From Streptomyces sp. NBC_01235 (GTDB lineage: Bacteria > Actinomycetota > Actinomycetes > Streptomycetales > Streptomycetaceae), in NCBI RefSeq assembly GCF_035989285.1, contig NZ_CP108513.1:5952001-6016000 (forward strand): a DNA stretch of 64,000 bases. The letters run 5' to 3'. The position numbers and the translations under genes are program-made. The notes beneath the pieces were generated by a model, which saw nothing but the letters and a program-made list of their open reading frames with translations, had not been told where the DNA came from and searched no databases. Below are positions 36,507 through 45,872 of the stretch, piece after piece; the first letter of the stretch is position 1; the number at the start of each line of letters is the position of its first letter.

Positions 36507-37397
36507 TCAGTGTCGAGGCGTTCCCGGCGGTGGGTGGGCGTCGTCGAGTTGCTCGCGGACCTGAGCGCTCACCCTGGGATGCGCGTCACCGCTGTCCGCG
36601 CCCAGGGCCGCGAGCAGCCGCAGCCCGTCCTCGGCGGGGCTGCCGGGGGCCGCGGACAGCACCAGCAGCTCCATGCCTGATGCGTCCGGTAGCGCGAAGT
36701 TCTCCTGGTGCAGTTCCAGCAGTCCGACCAGCGGGTGCCGGTACGCCTTGCGTCCATGTGCGCGGGCACGCACGTCCGCGCGGGCCCACAGGCGGCGGAA
36801 GCGCTCGCTGCCCATCGCCAGCTCGCCGATGAGCGAGGCCAGGCGGGGGTCCTCGGGGTACTTGCCGGCGGCCAGGCGCAGGTGCCCGACCACGTCGAGG
36901 GTGCATGTCTCCCAGTCCGCGTAAAGGCCGCGCTCGGCCTCCTCGAGGAAGATGTGCCGGGCGGTGTTCAGGCCCGGCATCGGCCGCCCGTAGAGGAGCC
37001 CGGCGAGGCGGTTCCCGGCGAGCACGTCCAGGCGGTGGTCCATGATCAGCGCGGGTGCGTCGGCGACCAGGTCGAGGACGCGCAGCAGCTCCGGCCGGAC
37101 CCGCCCGCCCGGCGCCTTCGCGCGGCGGCGGCGCTGCCGGGCGAGCCGGTAGAGGTGCCCGCGTTCGGTCTCGTCGAGGCCGAGGACGCGGGCGAGCGCG
37201 TCGAGGACCTGCTCGGAGGGCTGGGTTGCGCGGCCCTGCTCCAGGCGTACGTAGTAGTCGACGCTGACTCCGGACAGGTGCGCGACCTCTTCGCGGCGCA
37301 GCCCTTCGACCCGGCGGCGGCTGTCGGTGGGGATGCCGACGGCCGCCGGGTCGACCCGGGAACGCCGGGTCCGCAGGAAGCCCGCAAGATCGTCCAT
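36507..37397 (-). CDS. XRE-family regulator with MmyB-like ligand domain
   Basis: 296 aa from ATG 37397. N-terminal HTH (RVEGLRREEVAHLSGVSVDY, then YVRLEQGRATQPS) and a C-terminal MmyB-like PAS-type domain (ALIMDHRLDVLAGNRLAGLL; NTARHIFLEE; GHLRLAAGKYPEDPRL), which in relatives binds fatty-acid-like ligands. It is divergent from the NAD(P)H oxidoreductase gene 140 bases away. In Streptomyces this family typically controls the adjacent oxidoreductase gene, so it is the likely repressor of 37537. Confidence 0.9.
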   Translation of the reverse strand: MDDLAGFLRTRRSRVDPAAVGIPTDSRRRVEGLRREEVAHLSGVSVDYYVRLEQGRATQPSEQVLDALARVLGLDETERGHLYRLARQRRRRAKAPGGRVRPELLRVLDLVADAPALIMDHRLDVLAGNRLAGLLYGRPMPGLNTARHIFLEEAERGLYADWETCTLDVVGHLRLAAGKYPEDPRLASLIGELAMGSERFRRLWARADVRARAHGRKAYRHPLVGLLELHQENFALPDASGMELLVLSAAPGSPAEDGLRLLAALGADSGDAHPRVSAQVREQLDDAHPPPGTPRH

Positions 37398-37536
37398 GCC
37401 CCCAAGTATGGCCTCGGTGGTGCCCGTGAAGGTGGTCCTGCCATTACCAGGAAGTCCCGTCCGATGGAAGAGGAGCCCCTGAACGCCGGGCGCCGCGGTG
37501 CCCAGAATCGAAGGCACCAGATCCGAAGGAGTTCCC

Positions 37537-38316
37537 ATGAAGACGCTGATCGTCTACGCCCACCCGGAGCCGAAGTCGCTCAACAGCTCGCTGAAGGACC
37601 TCGCGGTGTCCACATTGGAGAGCGCCGGGCACGAGGTACGGGTGAGCGACCTGTACGCGATGAACTGGAAGGCGGTCGTGGACGCCGCGGACTACGGCCC
37701 CGACGCCTCAAGTCCGCTGAAGGTCGCCCTGGACTCGGGCCGGGCCTTCGACGCCGGGACGCTCACCCCGGACGTCCTCGCCGAGCAGGAGAAGCTGCTG
37801 TGGGCCGACACGATCATCTTCCAGTTCCCGCTGTGGTGGTACACGATGCCCGCGATCCTCAAGGGCTGGGTGGACCGGGTGTTCACCTACCACTTCGCGT
37901 ACGGCGTCGGCGAGCACAGCGACACCAGGTACGGCGAGCGCTTCGGCGAAGGCACCCTCGCGGGCAGGAAGGCTCTGCTGTCGGTGACCGCCGGCGGCCC
38001 GGAGTCGCATTACGCCGCTCGCGGGATCAACGGCCCCATCGACGATCTGCTGTTCCCGATCCACCACGGCATCCTTTACTACCCGGGCATCGAGGTGCTG
38101 CCGCCGTTCGTGCTGTACGGCACCGACCGGATGACCGGCGAGGACTACCCGGACGTCGCCAAGGCCTGGGAGCAGCGCCTGCTCACCCTGGAGTCGACCG
38201 AGCCGATCGCGTTCCGGCGGCAGAACTTCGGTGACTACGAGATCCCCTCGCTGCACCTGAAGGAGGCACTGGAGCCCGCGGGCCGCACGGGTTTCGGGCT
38301 GCATGTGCGCGGCTGA
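37537..38316 (+). CDS. NAD(P)H:quinone oxidoreductase (flavodoxin-fold)
   Basis: 259 aa. NQO/KefF family: FMN/FAD-binding start MKTLIVYAHPEPKSLNSSL, LLWADTIIFQFPLWWYTMPA with the typical PLWWY, GWVDRVF and VTAGGPESHY. Reduces quinones or azo/nitro compounds by two electrons using NAD(P)H. ATG 37537 with gaaggag seven bases ahead. Likely controlled by the divergent XRE/MmyB regulator. Terminator hairpin ~55 bases downstream. Confidence 0.92.
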   Translation: MKTLIVYAHPEPKSLNSSLKDLAVSTLESAGHEVRVSDLYAMNWKAVVDAADYGPDASSPLKVALDSGRAFDAGTLTPDVLAEQEKLLWADTIIFQFPLWWYTMPAILKGWVDRVFTYHFAYGVGEHSDTRYGERFGEGTLAGRKALLSVTAGGPESHYAARGINGPIDDLLFPIHHGILYYPGIEVLPPFVLYGTDRMTGEDYPDVAKAWEQRLLTLESTEPIAFRRQNFGDYEIPSLHLKEALEPAGRTGFGLHVRG

Positions 38317-38369
38317 GGGCGATGGCCTGGTCCGTGACCCGGTCGGCGAACTCGCGGTCGTCGGATACG

Positions 38370-38400
38370 AGAGGGCCCCACCTTGCGAGCGGGGCCCTCT
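38370..38400 (+). terminator. Terminator after quinone oxidoreductase gene
   Basis: Perfect 10-bp stem (agagggcccc / ggggccctct) followed by ttgg; between convergent genes. Confidence 0.8.
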
Positions 38401-38502
38401 TGGTCAACCAGCTTGTCGGGGCTTCTCGGCAGGAGCCGGTGGTGCGACCGGCGGCAGCAGTACCAGGGGAGTGGTCGCCGGGCCGGGGAGGCCGACGCCG
38501 GT

Positions 38503-39141
38503 TCAGCTCGGGCTGAGGATCGCCGTCAGCGCGTTGGCGCGGGCGGGAGAGCGGTGGCCGGTGTGGACGGGGGTCCGGCGGGGGCGGGTGATGGTCGTGG
38601 TGCCGGCGAAGGCCGGGGCGGCCGGTGCCGGTGCGGCGGCCGGGATCTGCCGGGCGGCCGGAGTCTCCGGTGTGATGGGCATCGCCGGCGTGGTCTCCGG
38701 CGTCTTCCGGTCGCCGCCTGTCGCGAAGACGAACAGGCGCAGGATCAGGAAGCGGCCTATGCCGGCGAGGCCGGAGGCGGAGAGGTAGACGAGCTGCTCG
38801 GTGAGCATGCTGGGGGAGGACTGGATCGCGTGGAGGGCGAACACCGCCACGGAGGTCGCCGCGTAGGCCGCCGCCGCCGAACCCGCGGACTGCCAGTGGC
38901 GGCGCAGGCCGGCGCGGCGGCCTGCGCGGAAGGTGTAGCGGGCGTGGAGCTCGGTGCACAGGATCGTCGAGGCGATGGTGATCAGCGCGTTCGACAGGGT
39001 CCACGGCATCAGCGTCGCCAGCAGGGGGACGGCCAGGCTGGAGAGGACTCCGGTGCCGCCGCCGAAGACCACGAAACGGAAGAAGGAGGCCAGGGGGCCG
39101 GGGGTCGCCGCGTCCGGCGTGGGGGAGGTCAGCGACTTCAC
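38503..39141 (-). CDS. GtrA-family membrane protein
   Basis: 212 aa. Four hydrophobic helices in the GtrA pattern (FFRFVVFGGGTGVLSSLAVP; MPWTLSNALITIASTILC; AAAAYAATSVAVFALHAI; SASGLAGIGRFLILRLFVF), then a ~55-residue Pro/Thr/Ala-rich cytoplasmic tail. GtrA proteins help flip or export polyprenyl-linked sugars. The promoter region has two copies of the MarR-type operator found at 30.5 kb, so its expression should follow that regulator. Confidence 0.85.
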   Translation of the reverse strand: MKSLTSPTPDAATPGPLASFFRFVVFGGGTGVLSSLAVPLLATLMPWTLSNALITIASTILCTELHARYTFRAGRRAGLRRHWQSAGSAAAAYAATSVAVFALHAIQSSPSMLTEQLVYLSASGLAGIGRFLILRLFVFATGGDRKTPETTPAMPITPETPAARQIPAAAPAPAAPAFAGTTTITRPRRTPVHTGHRSPARANALTAILSPS

Positions 39142-39171
39142 GGCGGTTCCTTCCGTGGTGGACGAACTAGC

Positions 39172-39216
39172 TTGCTTAACTCAGGCAACTATAAATAGCT
39201 TGCTTGACTTACGCAA
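39172..39216. promoter_or_regulatory. Two MarR-type operator copies upstream of gtrA-like gene
   Basis: 39172-39188 (ttgcttaactcaggcaa) and 39200-39216 (ttgcttgacttacgcaa), 28 bp apart as in the marR promoter. The AT-rich spacer actataaatagc is a likely promoter element. Confidence 0.7.
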
Positions 39217-39240
39217 GTACATGCCGGGAAGGAAAGGGAA

Positions 39241-39280
39241 GGGCCGCGGCTGACGGGGGTCCTCCCGTCAGCCGCGGCCC
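39241..39280 (-). terminator. Terminator of the CIS structural operon
   Basis: Perfect 17-bp stem (gggccgcggctgacggg / cccgtcagccgcggccc) with a 6-base loop, 14 bases past the last CIS gene on the minus strand. Confidence 0.88.
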
Positions 39281-39293
39281 CCTGGTTCGGCCG

Positions 39294-40907
39294 TCAGGAC
39301 GCGTCCGCGCTCGACCGTCCGAAGAACTCGATCTCGGCTATCGCCACCTGCTTGCTCGCGGAGACCGAGTACGACGACTCGATCGTGAAGCGGACCTTGG
39401 TGACCTCGCCGACGCGGAAGGCGCGCCGCTGGGCGCCCGCGCTCTGGTCCAGGGTGAGTGTCCGGGTCGTGGTCTTGCCGTCCTTCAAGGTGATCGTCGC
39501 CTTGATGCGGTGAGGGAGCGCGGAGTCGTCGAGCTGGTCGGGGCGGACCGACGTGCCCGACGTGATGATCAGGTCCAGCAGGCGGGTCGGCTGGTCGAAG
39601 CGGGCCTCGATCCACTCGCCCTCGCCCGACTGCGAGACACCGGGACCCCACCAGGTGTTGTTGATCCTGTCGAAGGCCAGCTCCGGCTTGTGCCCCGGGT
39701 AGGAGCGTGACGCGGCGAACGTGTCCGGGACCACCGGGGCGCGCTTGGCGAAGTGGTCGCGGGTGGCCTGGATCGCGTCCGGTGTGTTCACCCCGGCGAT
39801 GATCAGGAGGGTGAGGACGACCGCGGCCAGCACCCAGCTGACGATGCGGTCGAACGTACGGCGCAGGCGCGGGCGGTCGCCGGCCCAGGGGGTCTCGCCG
39901 TTGCGGTTGAACAGGCGACGCCACCAGGGGAGGCGGACCGAGGAGCGGTCCTCCAGGGTCATGGGCATCGCGCAGCGGACGCAGAAGTGCCGGTCGGGGT
40001 TGTTGGGGGTGGCGCACCAGGGGCACGCGACGCCGTAATGCTCGCCCTGGACCGGGCCGGGGGCGCGGACCTGCGGCCGGTCCGCGACCGGCCTGCCCGG
40101 CAGGACCGGGGCGACCGACGGGGGCGCGGCGGGGCGGGGCTCCGCGTCGGCGACGGGGACGAGAAGGGAGCGGGCCCGCGCGGCCATCGTGTCGCCCAGG
40201 GCGGGCGCGGCGGGGGTGGGGGCGGTCTCGTCGGGAGCCGGGGCGGGCGCCGAAGCGGGGGCCGGGTTCGGTGCGGTGCCTGACGGAGCGGCGGGGCCGT
40301 CCTCCGGCGGGATGACCGGGAGGGGGGTTTCCGTGGTGTCCTCGTCGTCCGAGTCGTGGTCGTCTTCCGCCGGTGCGGCGGTGGACGTGGTGGGTTCGGG
40401 GGCGGTGACGGTATCGGGGGCCTGACGGGAGACGGCACCGGAAGCGGAACCCGCGGCGGCCTCCGGCCCGGCAGCACGCGACGGCGCCGGTGTGCCTTCC
40501 CCGGAGGGGGAGCCCGCCCCGGCCCCGGGGGCGTACGCGGACCCCGAGCCGGTGGCGGTACCGGTACCGGTGCCGGTGGCGGCACCTGACCCGGAGCCGT
40601 ACGCGGTGCCGGACCCCGACCCGGACCCGGACCCGGGATCGGCCCCCGAGCCCGAGCCCGAGCCCGAGCCCGAACCCGCGCTTGAACCCGCGCCCGCGCC
40701 CGAGCCCGAGTTCGCGCCCGCGCCCGCGCCCGAGCCCGCACCCGCACCCGAGCCCGTGTCCGCACCCGACGCGGCCCCCGCCGCCGTTCCCGCCCCAGCC
40801 CGTGCCGTGGCTCGGTCTGTCCAGCTCAGTACGGCGCCGCAGGCGTCGCAGAACGACTGGCCGGGCTCGGCGCGCGTGCCGCACTCGGCGCAGTTCTGGG
40901 TGGTCAT
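39294..40907 (-). CDS. Zinc-ribbon/TM/discoidin-like CIS membrane protein
   Basis: 537 aa. N-terminal zinc ribbon (Cys6, Cys9, Cys20, Cys23), a ~250-residue Gly/Ser/Ala/Pro/acidic disordered linker, a second zinc ribbon near 292-309 ([18 protein letters not shown]), one TM helix at ~350-372 ([17 protein letters not shown]), and an outward ~150-residue domain like the F5/8-type or NADase-type glycan-binding fold ([35 protein letters not shown]). It starts in an ATGA overlap with the tail protein I gene. The layout fits CisA, the membrane protein that Streptomyces CIS needs for its cellular function; homology is inferred, not searched. Confidence 0.75.
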   Translation of the reverse strand: MTTQNCAECGTRAEPGQSFCDACGAVLSWTDRATARAGAGTAAGAASGADTGSGAGAGSGAGAGANSGSGAGAGSSAGSGSGSGSGSGADPGSGSGSGSGTAYGSGSGAATGTGTGTATGSGSAYAPGAGAGSPSGEGTPAPSRAAGPEAAAGSASGAVSRQAPDTVTAPEPTTSTAAPAEDDHDSDDEDTTETPLPVIPPEDGPAAPSGTAPNPAPASAPAPAPDETAPTPAAPALGDTMAARARSLLVPVADAEPRPAAPPSVAPVLPGRPVADRPQVRAPGPVQGEHYGVACPWCATPNNPDRHFCVRCAMPMTLEDRSSVRLPWWRRLFNRNGETPWAGDRPRLRRTFDRIVSWVLAAVVLTLLIIAGVNTPDAIQATRDHFAKRAPVVPDTFAASRSYPGHKPELAFDRINNTWWGPGVSQSGEGEWIEARFDQPTRLLDLIITSGTSVRPDQLDDSALPHRIKATITLKDGKTTTRTLTLDQSAGAQRRAFRVGEVTKVRFTIESSYSVSASKQVAIAEIEFFGRSSADAS

Positions 40908-41461
40908 CTCTCCGGGGTCCTTTCGGCGGCGGTCACCTTGACCGTGTACGGCATGTGGGCGGGGCGGGCGGCGGCCACGAGGGTGTCGAGGCGGTGCTCG
41001 TCCGCCGGGCCCGGGTCGGGCAGGCGGAGCGTGACGTACAGGTGGGGGCGGTGGTCCCCCGGGAACGGGCCGAGCGGGCGGGCGCTCCAGCCCGATCCGC
41101 CGCTCTCGTCGATCTCCGGTTCCACGCCGAACGCCAGGCGGATGGCCTCCGACAGGCCTCGGCGCGTGCCGCGTACCCGGTGCAGGTACGCGGCCGCCGC
41201 GACCGCGGCCCGCAGTCTCGGCTCCGGTTCCGTGCCGTCGGTCTCCGCGCCGACCCAGCCCGTCAGCCAACGGGTGAAGTCGACCGGGGCGAGGGCCGGG
41301 TCGAAGTAGGCGGGCAGGCAGTCGAGGACGTTGAGGATGGGGGCGATCACCTCGTCCAGGCCGGCCACGAAGCGTTGCGCGAGGTCGTCGTCCGCGAAGA
41401 CGGCCGGCAGCATCGTGCCGATCGGGACGGACGAGCCCAGCCCGTCGACGGAGCCCCTCAA
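40904..41461 (-). CDS. CIS baseplate phage tail protein I
   Basis: 185 aa, TTG start at 41461 with gaagggga upstream. P2 gpI-like tail protein: [20 protein letters not shown], then [46 protein letters not shown]. In CIS particles it links the J-like wedge to peripheral baseplate elements (Afp12-like). Tandem 9-base repeats lie just upstream at 41476-41511. Confidence 0.85.
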   Translation of the reverse strand: MRGSVDGLGSSVPIGTMLPAVFADDDLAQRFVAGLDEVIAPILNVLDCLPAYFDPALAPVDFTRWLTGWVGAETDGTEPEPRLRAAVAAAAYLHRVRGTRRGLSEAIRLAFGVEPEIDESGGSGWSARPLGPFPGDHRPHLYVTLRLPDPGPADEHRLDTLVAAARPAHMPYTVKVTAAERTPER

Positions 41462-41475
41462 CGTTCCGTCCCCTT

Positions 41476-41511
41476 CCGTGAGTCCCGTGAGTCCCGTGAG
41501 TCCCGTGAGTT
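41476..41511. repeat. Four 9-bp tandem repeats
   Basis: ccgtgagtc repeated four times (last ends in t) in the short gap between the baseplate J-like and tail protein I genes. This may be slippage; it spaces the two genes without altering either. Confidence 0.8.
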
Positions 41512-41528
41512 CCAGGAGTTCGAGCCCC

Positions 41529-43487
41529 TCACGAGCCGTCTCCGATCACTCGGACCCGGTGGTCGTAGGAGAAGACGAGTGCCGGGGCGGCCAGGTCGAT
41601 GCGGTCGGTCGCCTCGCCGCGCTTGCCCGTCAGGGGGTCGGCGGGGTGGAGCGTGACCTGGTCGACCAGCTCCACTCCCGGGACCCGCTGGAGCACCGCG
41701 AAGACCTCACCCGACTGCACCGGGCGGCCGAACGGCCAGCCCTTTCCGTCCGCGCCGCCGGTCAACGGGTCGAGGTGGCGGTAGAGGGCGTCGTGGGCCT
41801 GGCGGCGGACCCGGTCGGTGTCGACGCCCCGGAAGGCGTGCACCGTCGCCACGACCGTCACGCCCTGGTAGTACGGCGGGCCGACCGCCAGCCTCGTGCC
41901 GATCAGGCGGCGTTCGTCGAGGTGGCGGGTGATGCGGTCCAACAGGGAGTCGCCGGGGACGAGTTGCTCGAACCGCAGACGGCCGCCGGGGTCCGGGACT
42001 GCCTGCGGGACCACCAGCACCCTTACGGCATAGGAGCCGTGTTCGTCGGGCTCGCCCTCCAGGCAGGTGATGCGGGCCGTTTCCGGCGCCGCCCGGTGGG
42101 CCAGCTCCTCGTAGTCGCGCAGGGTCACCGCCCGCTCCTGGGCGCGCAGGGTGATGGGCGCGCGGAGTTTCGCCTCCTCGACCGTCTCGCCGTCCACCCC
42201 GCCGCGCGCGGCCTCGCGGTTGACGACCTCCGAGACGTACGGGACGGACGTCCGGAGTACCTGTACGGCGCCCCTCGCCACGTTGCCGGACCGGCCGCCG
42301 CCCGTGCGGTAGCGGCGGGCGCGGATGACCGAGCCCTTGGGGGCGACGGCGCCGTACTGGCGCAGTGTGCCGTCGGGTTCGCGGACGGACGGGCCGAAGG
42401 CGATCTCGCCGGTGGCCGCGTCGAGGGTGACGTGGCGGTCGTGCGGGCCGGAGGCGGCGAAGTGCGGGACGACCTGCCAGTCGGTCCAGCCCTCGTGTTC
42501 GGCGGTTTGCAGCAACAACGGCGGGTCGTCGCCGACCACCGGTGCGTGGGTGAGGGCGAGGCGCTGGCCCGGCAGGCCGGTCGACTCGCCGAGGGCCTCG
42601 TCGTGGACCGTCTCCGCGTGGACGGCGGGGGCGGTGCCGCCGACCGTGAAGACCTCGGCGGAGCGCACGGTCGGGGAGGTGGTGTAGAAGGGCTGGCCGG
42701 GGAGGGGCTCGGTGACGCGGCAGCGCAGCCAGCCGGCCTCCTGGCCGCCGGAGCGGGACAGGACGTGGCCGCCGGGGATGTGCAGGACCACCTCGCCGGG
42801 GCGGTTGAGGCCGCCCGTGCCGTCGCGGTCGACCTCGCACTCCTGCCAGCCGTCCTCCGTCCAGGCTTCCCAGACGAGCGGCGGCTGGCGCGGGTCGACG
42901 CCGACGCCGTCCACCTGGCTGTCCAGTTCCAGGACCACCGCGCAGTGCGGGACGGCGGCGCTCAGGCCGAACAGCATGCAGTCGCCGGGCTGCGGCGCCT
43001 CGGCGAAGCAGAGCAGGTCCTTGCCCTCGGTGAGGTCGGTGGTCCTATCGGTGACCGGCTCGCCCCGGTGCTGCACGACGAGGTGGCTCAACTGACAGGG
43101 CACGACGCTGAGTTCGCGTTCCGTCGCGAAGACGACCGCGTCCTCGCTCTCCGTGCGGACCGTCGCCACCTCCGTGCCGACCGGGAGGAGGACCGGCTCC
43201 TCCTGGGGCGCCGACAGCCAGAAGGTCACCTCCGTGCGGGCGGCGGACGGCGGGAAGAGGCGGATGCCGACCAGGTCGAGGAAGGCGAGGTGGTTCTTCT
43301 CGGGGACGCGGTTGAGGCGGTAGACGATCTGGTCCGCCATGTGCGCGACCGTCTCGACGAGCGTCACGCCCGGGTCGGAGACGTTGTGGTCGGTCCACTC
43401 CGGCGCGCGCTGCTGGATGTAGCGCTTGGCGTCGTCGACGAACTGCTGGAAGCGGCGGTCGTCCAGGTTGGGGGAGGGCAGGGCCAT
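41529..43487 (-). CDS. CIS baseplate wedge protein (gpJ/Afp11-like)
   Basis: 652 aa. The putative baseplate assembly protein family: N-terminal NLDDRRFQQFVDDAKRYI, HNVSDPGVTLVETVAHMADQ, then VPEKNHLAFLDLVGIRLFPP, and a C-terminal region with gpJ-like strands (TLRDYEELAHRAAPETARIT; VVPQAVP; PYYQGVTVVATVHAF). It forms the wedge that triggers sheath contraction. ATG 43487 overlaps the gp25 gene's stop (TGATG). Confidence 0.9.
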   Translation of the reverse strand: MALPSPNLDDRRFQQFVDDAKRYIQQRAPEWTDHNVSDPGVTLVETVAHMADQIVYRLNRVPEKNHLAFLDLVGIRLFPPSAARTEVTFWLSAPQEEPVLLPVGTEVATVRTESEDAVVFATERELSVVPCQLSHLVVQHRGEPVTDRTTDLTEGKDLLCFAEAPQPGDCMLFGLSAAVPHCAVVLELDSQVDGVGVDPRQPPLVWEAWTEDGWQECEVDRDGTGGLNRPGEVVLHIPGGHVLSRSGGQEAGWLRCRVTEPLPGQPFYTTSPTVRSAEVFTVGGTAPAVHAETVHDEALGESTGLPGQRLALTHAPVVGDDPPLLLQTAEHEGWTDWQVVPHFAASGPHDRHVTLDAATGEIAFGPSVREPDGTLRQYGAVAPKGSVIRARRYRTGGGRSGNVARGAVQVLRTSVPYVSEVVNREAARGGVDGETVEEAKLRAPITLRAQERAVTLRDYEELAHRAAPETARITCLEGEPDEHGSYAVRVLVVPQAVPDPGGRLRFEQLVPGDSLLDRITRHLDERRLIGTRLAVGPPYYQGVTVVATVHAFRGVDTDRVRRQAHDALYRHLDPLTGGADGKGWPFGRPVQSGEVFAVLQRVPGVELVDQVTLHPADPLTGKRGEATDRIDLAAPALVFSYDHRVRVIGDGS

Positions 43488-43930
43488 CAGCGGTCGCTTT
43501 CGGAAGCCGTACCGGAGGAGCCGGGCAGGTCCGGCTCGTCGTGGGACGGAATGACGTAGAAGGGGAAGACGAGGCTGCGCGGGTTGTTGGTGCCGCGGAT
43601 CGCGTAGCGGACGTCGATGAAGAGCACGCCCTGTTCGGCGCCCGCGGTGACCTCGACGTCGGTGACCTCGATGCGCGGTTCCCAGCGGTCCAGGCTGGCG
43701 TACACCTCGTGCTGGATGCGGCCGGCCGTCGCCTCGTTGACCGGCGCGAAGACCAGGTCGTGGATGGCGCAGCCGTACTCCGGGCGCATCGGGCGCTCGC
43801 CCGGCGCGGTGGCGAGGATGAGCCGGATCGCCTCCTCGATCTCGCGCTCCCCGCTGACCAGGGCGATGCCCCCCGTGGGGCCGATGCGCAGGGGGAACGC
43901 CCAGCCGGACCCGACGAACTGTTCGGCCAT
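43487..43930 (-). CDS. CIS baseplate gp25/GPW-like protein
   Basis: 147 aa. GPW/gp25 lysozyme-like baseplate protein: GWAFPLRIGPTGGIALVSGE, EEAIRLILATAPGERPMRPE, YGCAIHDLVFAPVNEATAGR. It nucleates the sheath on the baseplate (Afp9-like). Stop and start overlap with the J-like gene. Confidence 0.92.
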   Translation of the reverse strand: MAEQFVGSGWAFPLRIGPTGGIALVSGEREIEEAIRLILATAPGERPMRPEYGCAIHDLVFAPVNEATAGRIQHEVYASLDRWEPRIEVTDVEVTAGAEQGVLFIDVRYAIRGTNNPRSLVFPFYVIPSHDEPDLPGSSGTASESDR

Positions 43931-43964
43931 CAGACGGCCACCTTCTCCTTCTTCCGACCGGCCG

Positions 43965-45872
43965 TCACGGCAGCGGGTACGGCTTGGCGTTGACGAGTAC
44001 GGCGCCCTGGAGCATGAGGGTCGCGGCCCGGATGCCCACGTTGGCGGTGGAGTTGACCTGGATGGTGGCGCCCGCGCTGAACGTGGCGGCGCCGCCCGCC
44101 TTGAGGTTGAGCAGACCGGCCGCGTCCACCGACACCACACCCGTCAGGGACCTGATGTTGACGAGGTTGCCCCGGAGGGTGAGGGAGCCGCCGCTCCTGA
44201 TGGAGAGGTTGCGGCCCGCGGAGAGGGAGAGGTCGGTGCCGGCCTTGACGGACACGGCCCTGCTGCCCTTGATGCTGACCGTGCCCTTGCTGTCCACGGT
44301 GATCTCGGTCTTCGTCCGGTCCATGTTGATGACGAGCTTGTCGTCGCCGGTGGTCACCCGCACCCCCTGCTTGCGGCCGCCGGTCTTCTGGCTGAGCAGG
44401 TCGACGCGGTTGCCGTCCCGGTCGGAGAGGGTGTGCCGGGCGGCGCGGCGTCGGGCGCCGTCGTGCAGCGGCACGTCCTTCACCGGGGTCGGCTTGTCCT
44501 TGCCGTTGTAGAGGCCGCCGATGACGTACGGGTGGTCGAGGGCGCCCCGGTCGAAGGCGACGAGCACCTCGTCGCCGACGTCGAGCGGGAAGATGGACCC
44601 GCCCTCCTTGCCGCCCCACTGCACGACGCGTGTCCAGTCGCTGATGTAGGTGTCGTCGAGCCAGGGGAACTGGAGCTTCACCCGGCCCTGCTTGAGGGGG
44701 TCCTGGATGTCGGTGACGAGGGCATTGGTGGTGCCGGGGAGATGGAGCCCGTTGGTCGTGGTCCCGCCGCCGCCGGAGGCCAGCCCGTACAGCGACCGCC
44801 ACTGCCGTCCGCTGACGGTGACCCAGGCCTCGTAGTGCTTGCCGTCACCGAAGACGTGCCGCACGGAGGTCGCGGTGTACTTGCCCTCGAAGGGGTCGCC
44901 GACGTCGGCGAGGGTGACGGGCAGGCCGGGGCGGAGCTTCGGGGTGCCGCGCGCGATGACCTCCAGCTCGGCGAAGGAGCCGGTGACGTCGTCGGCGAGG
45001 GCCTCGGCGGCGAACTTCACCTCCGACTGACGGTCGTACGGCGTCTGCGCGTCGACCAGCTTGGCCGGCTTGAACTTGGCGGCGGCCTCGCCGGGCGTCG
45101 TCCCGATGCTGATGCCGGGGTTGGTCTTCGCGGGCGCGGTCGCGGTGAGCTTCTTCTTGGTCGTCACGTCCCAGCCGCGCGCCTCGACCGTCCCGACCTG
45201 CTCGGCGGCGGTGACGGCGGCGCGCAGGCGCAGGATGTCGGTGCCCGCCTCGAGGACGAAGGGGCTCTTGTCGCCGGGGGTGGAGGTGGGCGGCGCGCCG
45301 GACGCCGGGTCGGGCTTGAGGAACTGGAACTTCCCCTTCGCGTCGACCGACATGACCATCTCGTTCTCGTCGGCGAGCCGGGCGAGGAAGTCCCAGTCGG
45401 TGACGTTGGCCTGGCTGATGAACTCGTAGACCGTCTTGGTGGACTGGATCTTCCCGATCGGGACCCCGTCCTGCGCGGCCAGCTTGCGGGCGATGTCGGA
45501 GGCGCTCTGGTTGCGGTACGCGGCGACCCGGCGCTGACGCATCAGACGGTGGCCGAAGTCGTAGCCGCGGATGACGGTGAAGGTGCCGGTACCGTCGTAG
45601 TCGGCCTCCAGACCGCAGACCTCGCCGGTGAGGAGCGGATCGGCGGCGCCCTTGCCGTCGGCGATCGGGGCGAGGACGACGGGGGTGCCGAACTTGACGC
45701 CCAGCTTGCCCAGGACCTGGCGGTAGGGGTCGCGGAAGGTGAGCCGGAACGCGGCCGGCACACCGAGACCCTGGTCGACCCAGCCCTCGACGAGGAGCGG
45801 CGCGAAGTCGACGGGGAGCGGACGGCCCCCGAGGGTGACCTGGATGACGCTGGAGAACGCGGACTGGACCAC
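43965..45872 (-). CDS. VgrG-like spike protein of the CIS
   Basis: 635 aa. GTG start at 45872 overlaps the LysM gene's stop, with gaggagg ahead. N-terminal gp27-like hub (LLVEGWVDQGLGVPAAFRLTF), phage late-control D region (QANVTDWDFLARLADENEM), OB-fold gp5 (NALVTDIQDPLKQGRVKLQF; EVLVAFDRGALDHPYVIGGL) and a C-terminal beta-prism of repeating strands (VSIKGSRAVSVKAGTDLSLS; NLSIRSGGSLTLRGN). No C-terminal enzymatic extension. It forms the puncturing tip under the inner tube (Afp8-like). Confidence 0.92.
   Translation of the reverse strand: MVQSAFSSVIQVTLGGRPLPVDFAPLLVEGWVDQGLGVPAAFRLTFRDPYRQVLGKLGVKFGTPVVLAPIADGKGAADPLLTGEVCGLEADYDGTGTFTVIRGYDFGHRLMRQRRVAAYRNQSASDIARKLAAQDGVPIGKIQSTKTVYEFISQANVTDWDFLARLADENEMVMSVDAKGKFQFLKPDPASGAPPTSTPGDKSPFVLEAGTDILRLRAAVTAAEQVGTVEARGWDVTTKKKLTATAPAKTNPGISIGTTPGEAAAKFKPAKLVDAQTPYDRQSEVKFAAEALADDVTGSFAELEVIARGTPKLRPGLPVTLADVGDPFEGKYTATSVRHVFGDGKHYEAWVTVSGRQWRSLYGLASGGGGTTTNGLHLPGTTNALVTDIQDPLKQGRVKLQFPWLDDTYISDWTRVVQWGGKEGGSIFPLDVGDEVLVAFDRGALDHPYVIGGLYNGKDKPTPVKDVPLHDGARRRAARHTLSDRDGNRVDLLSQKTGGRKQGVRVTTGDDKLVINMDRTKTEITVDSKGTVSIKGSRAVSVKAGTDLSLSAGRNLSIRSGGSLTLRGNLVNIRSLTGVVSVDAAGLLNLKAGGAATFSAGATIQVNSTANVGIRAATLMLQGAVLVNAKPYPLP

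Noticed and set aside
38317..38502. Possible C-terminal gene fragment on the minus strand (DDREFADRVTDQAIAL)
   Set aside because: Too short and not assignable; it also overlaps a terminator hairpin.
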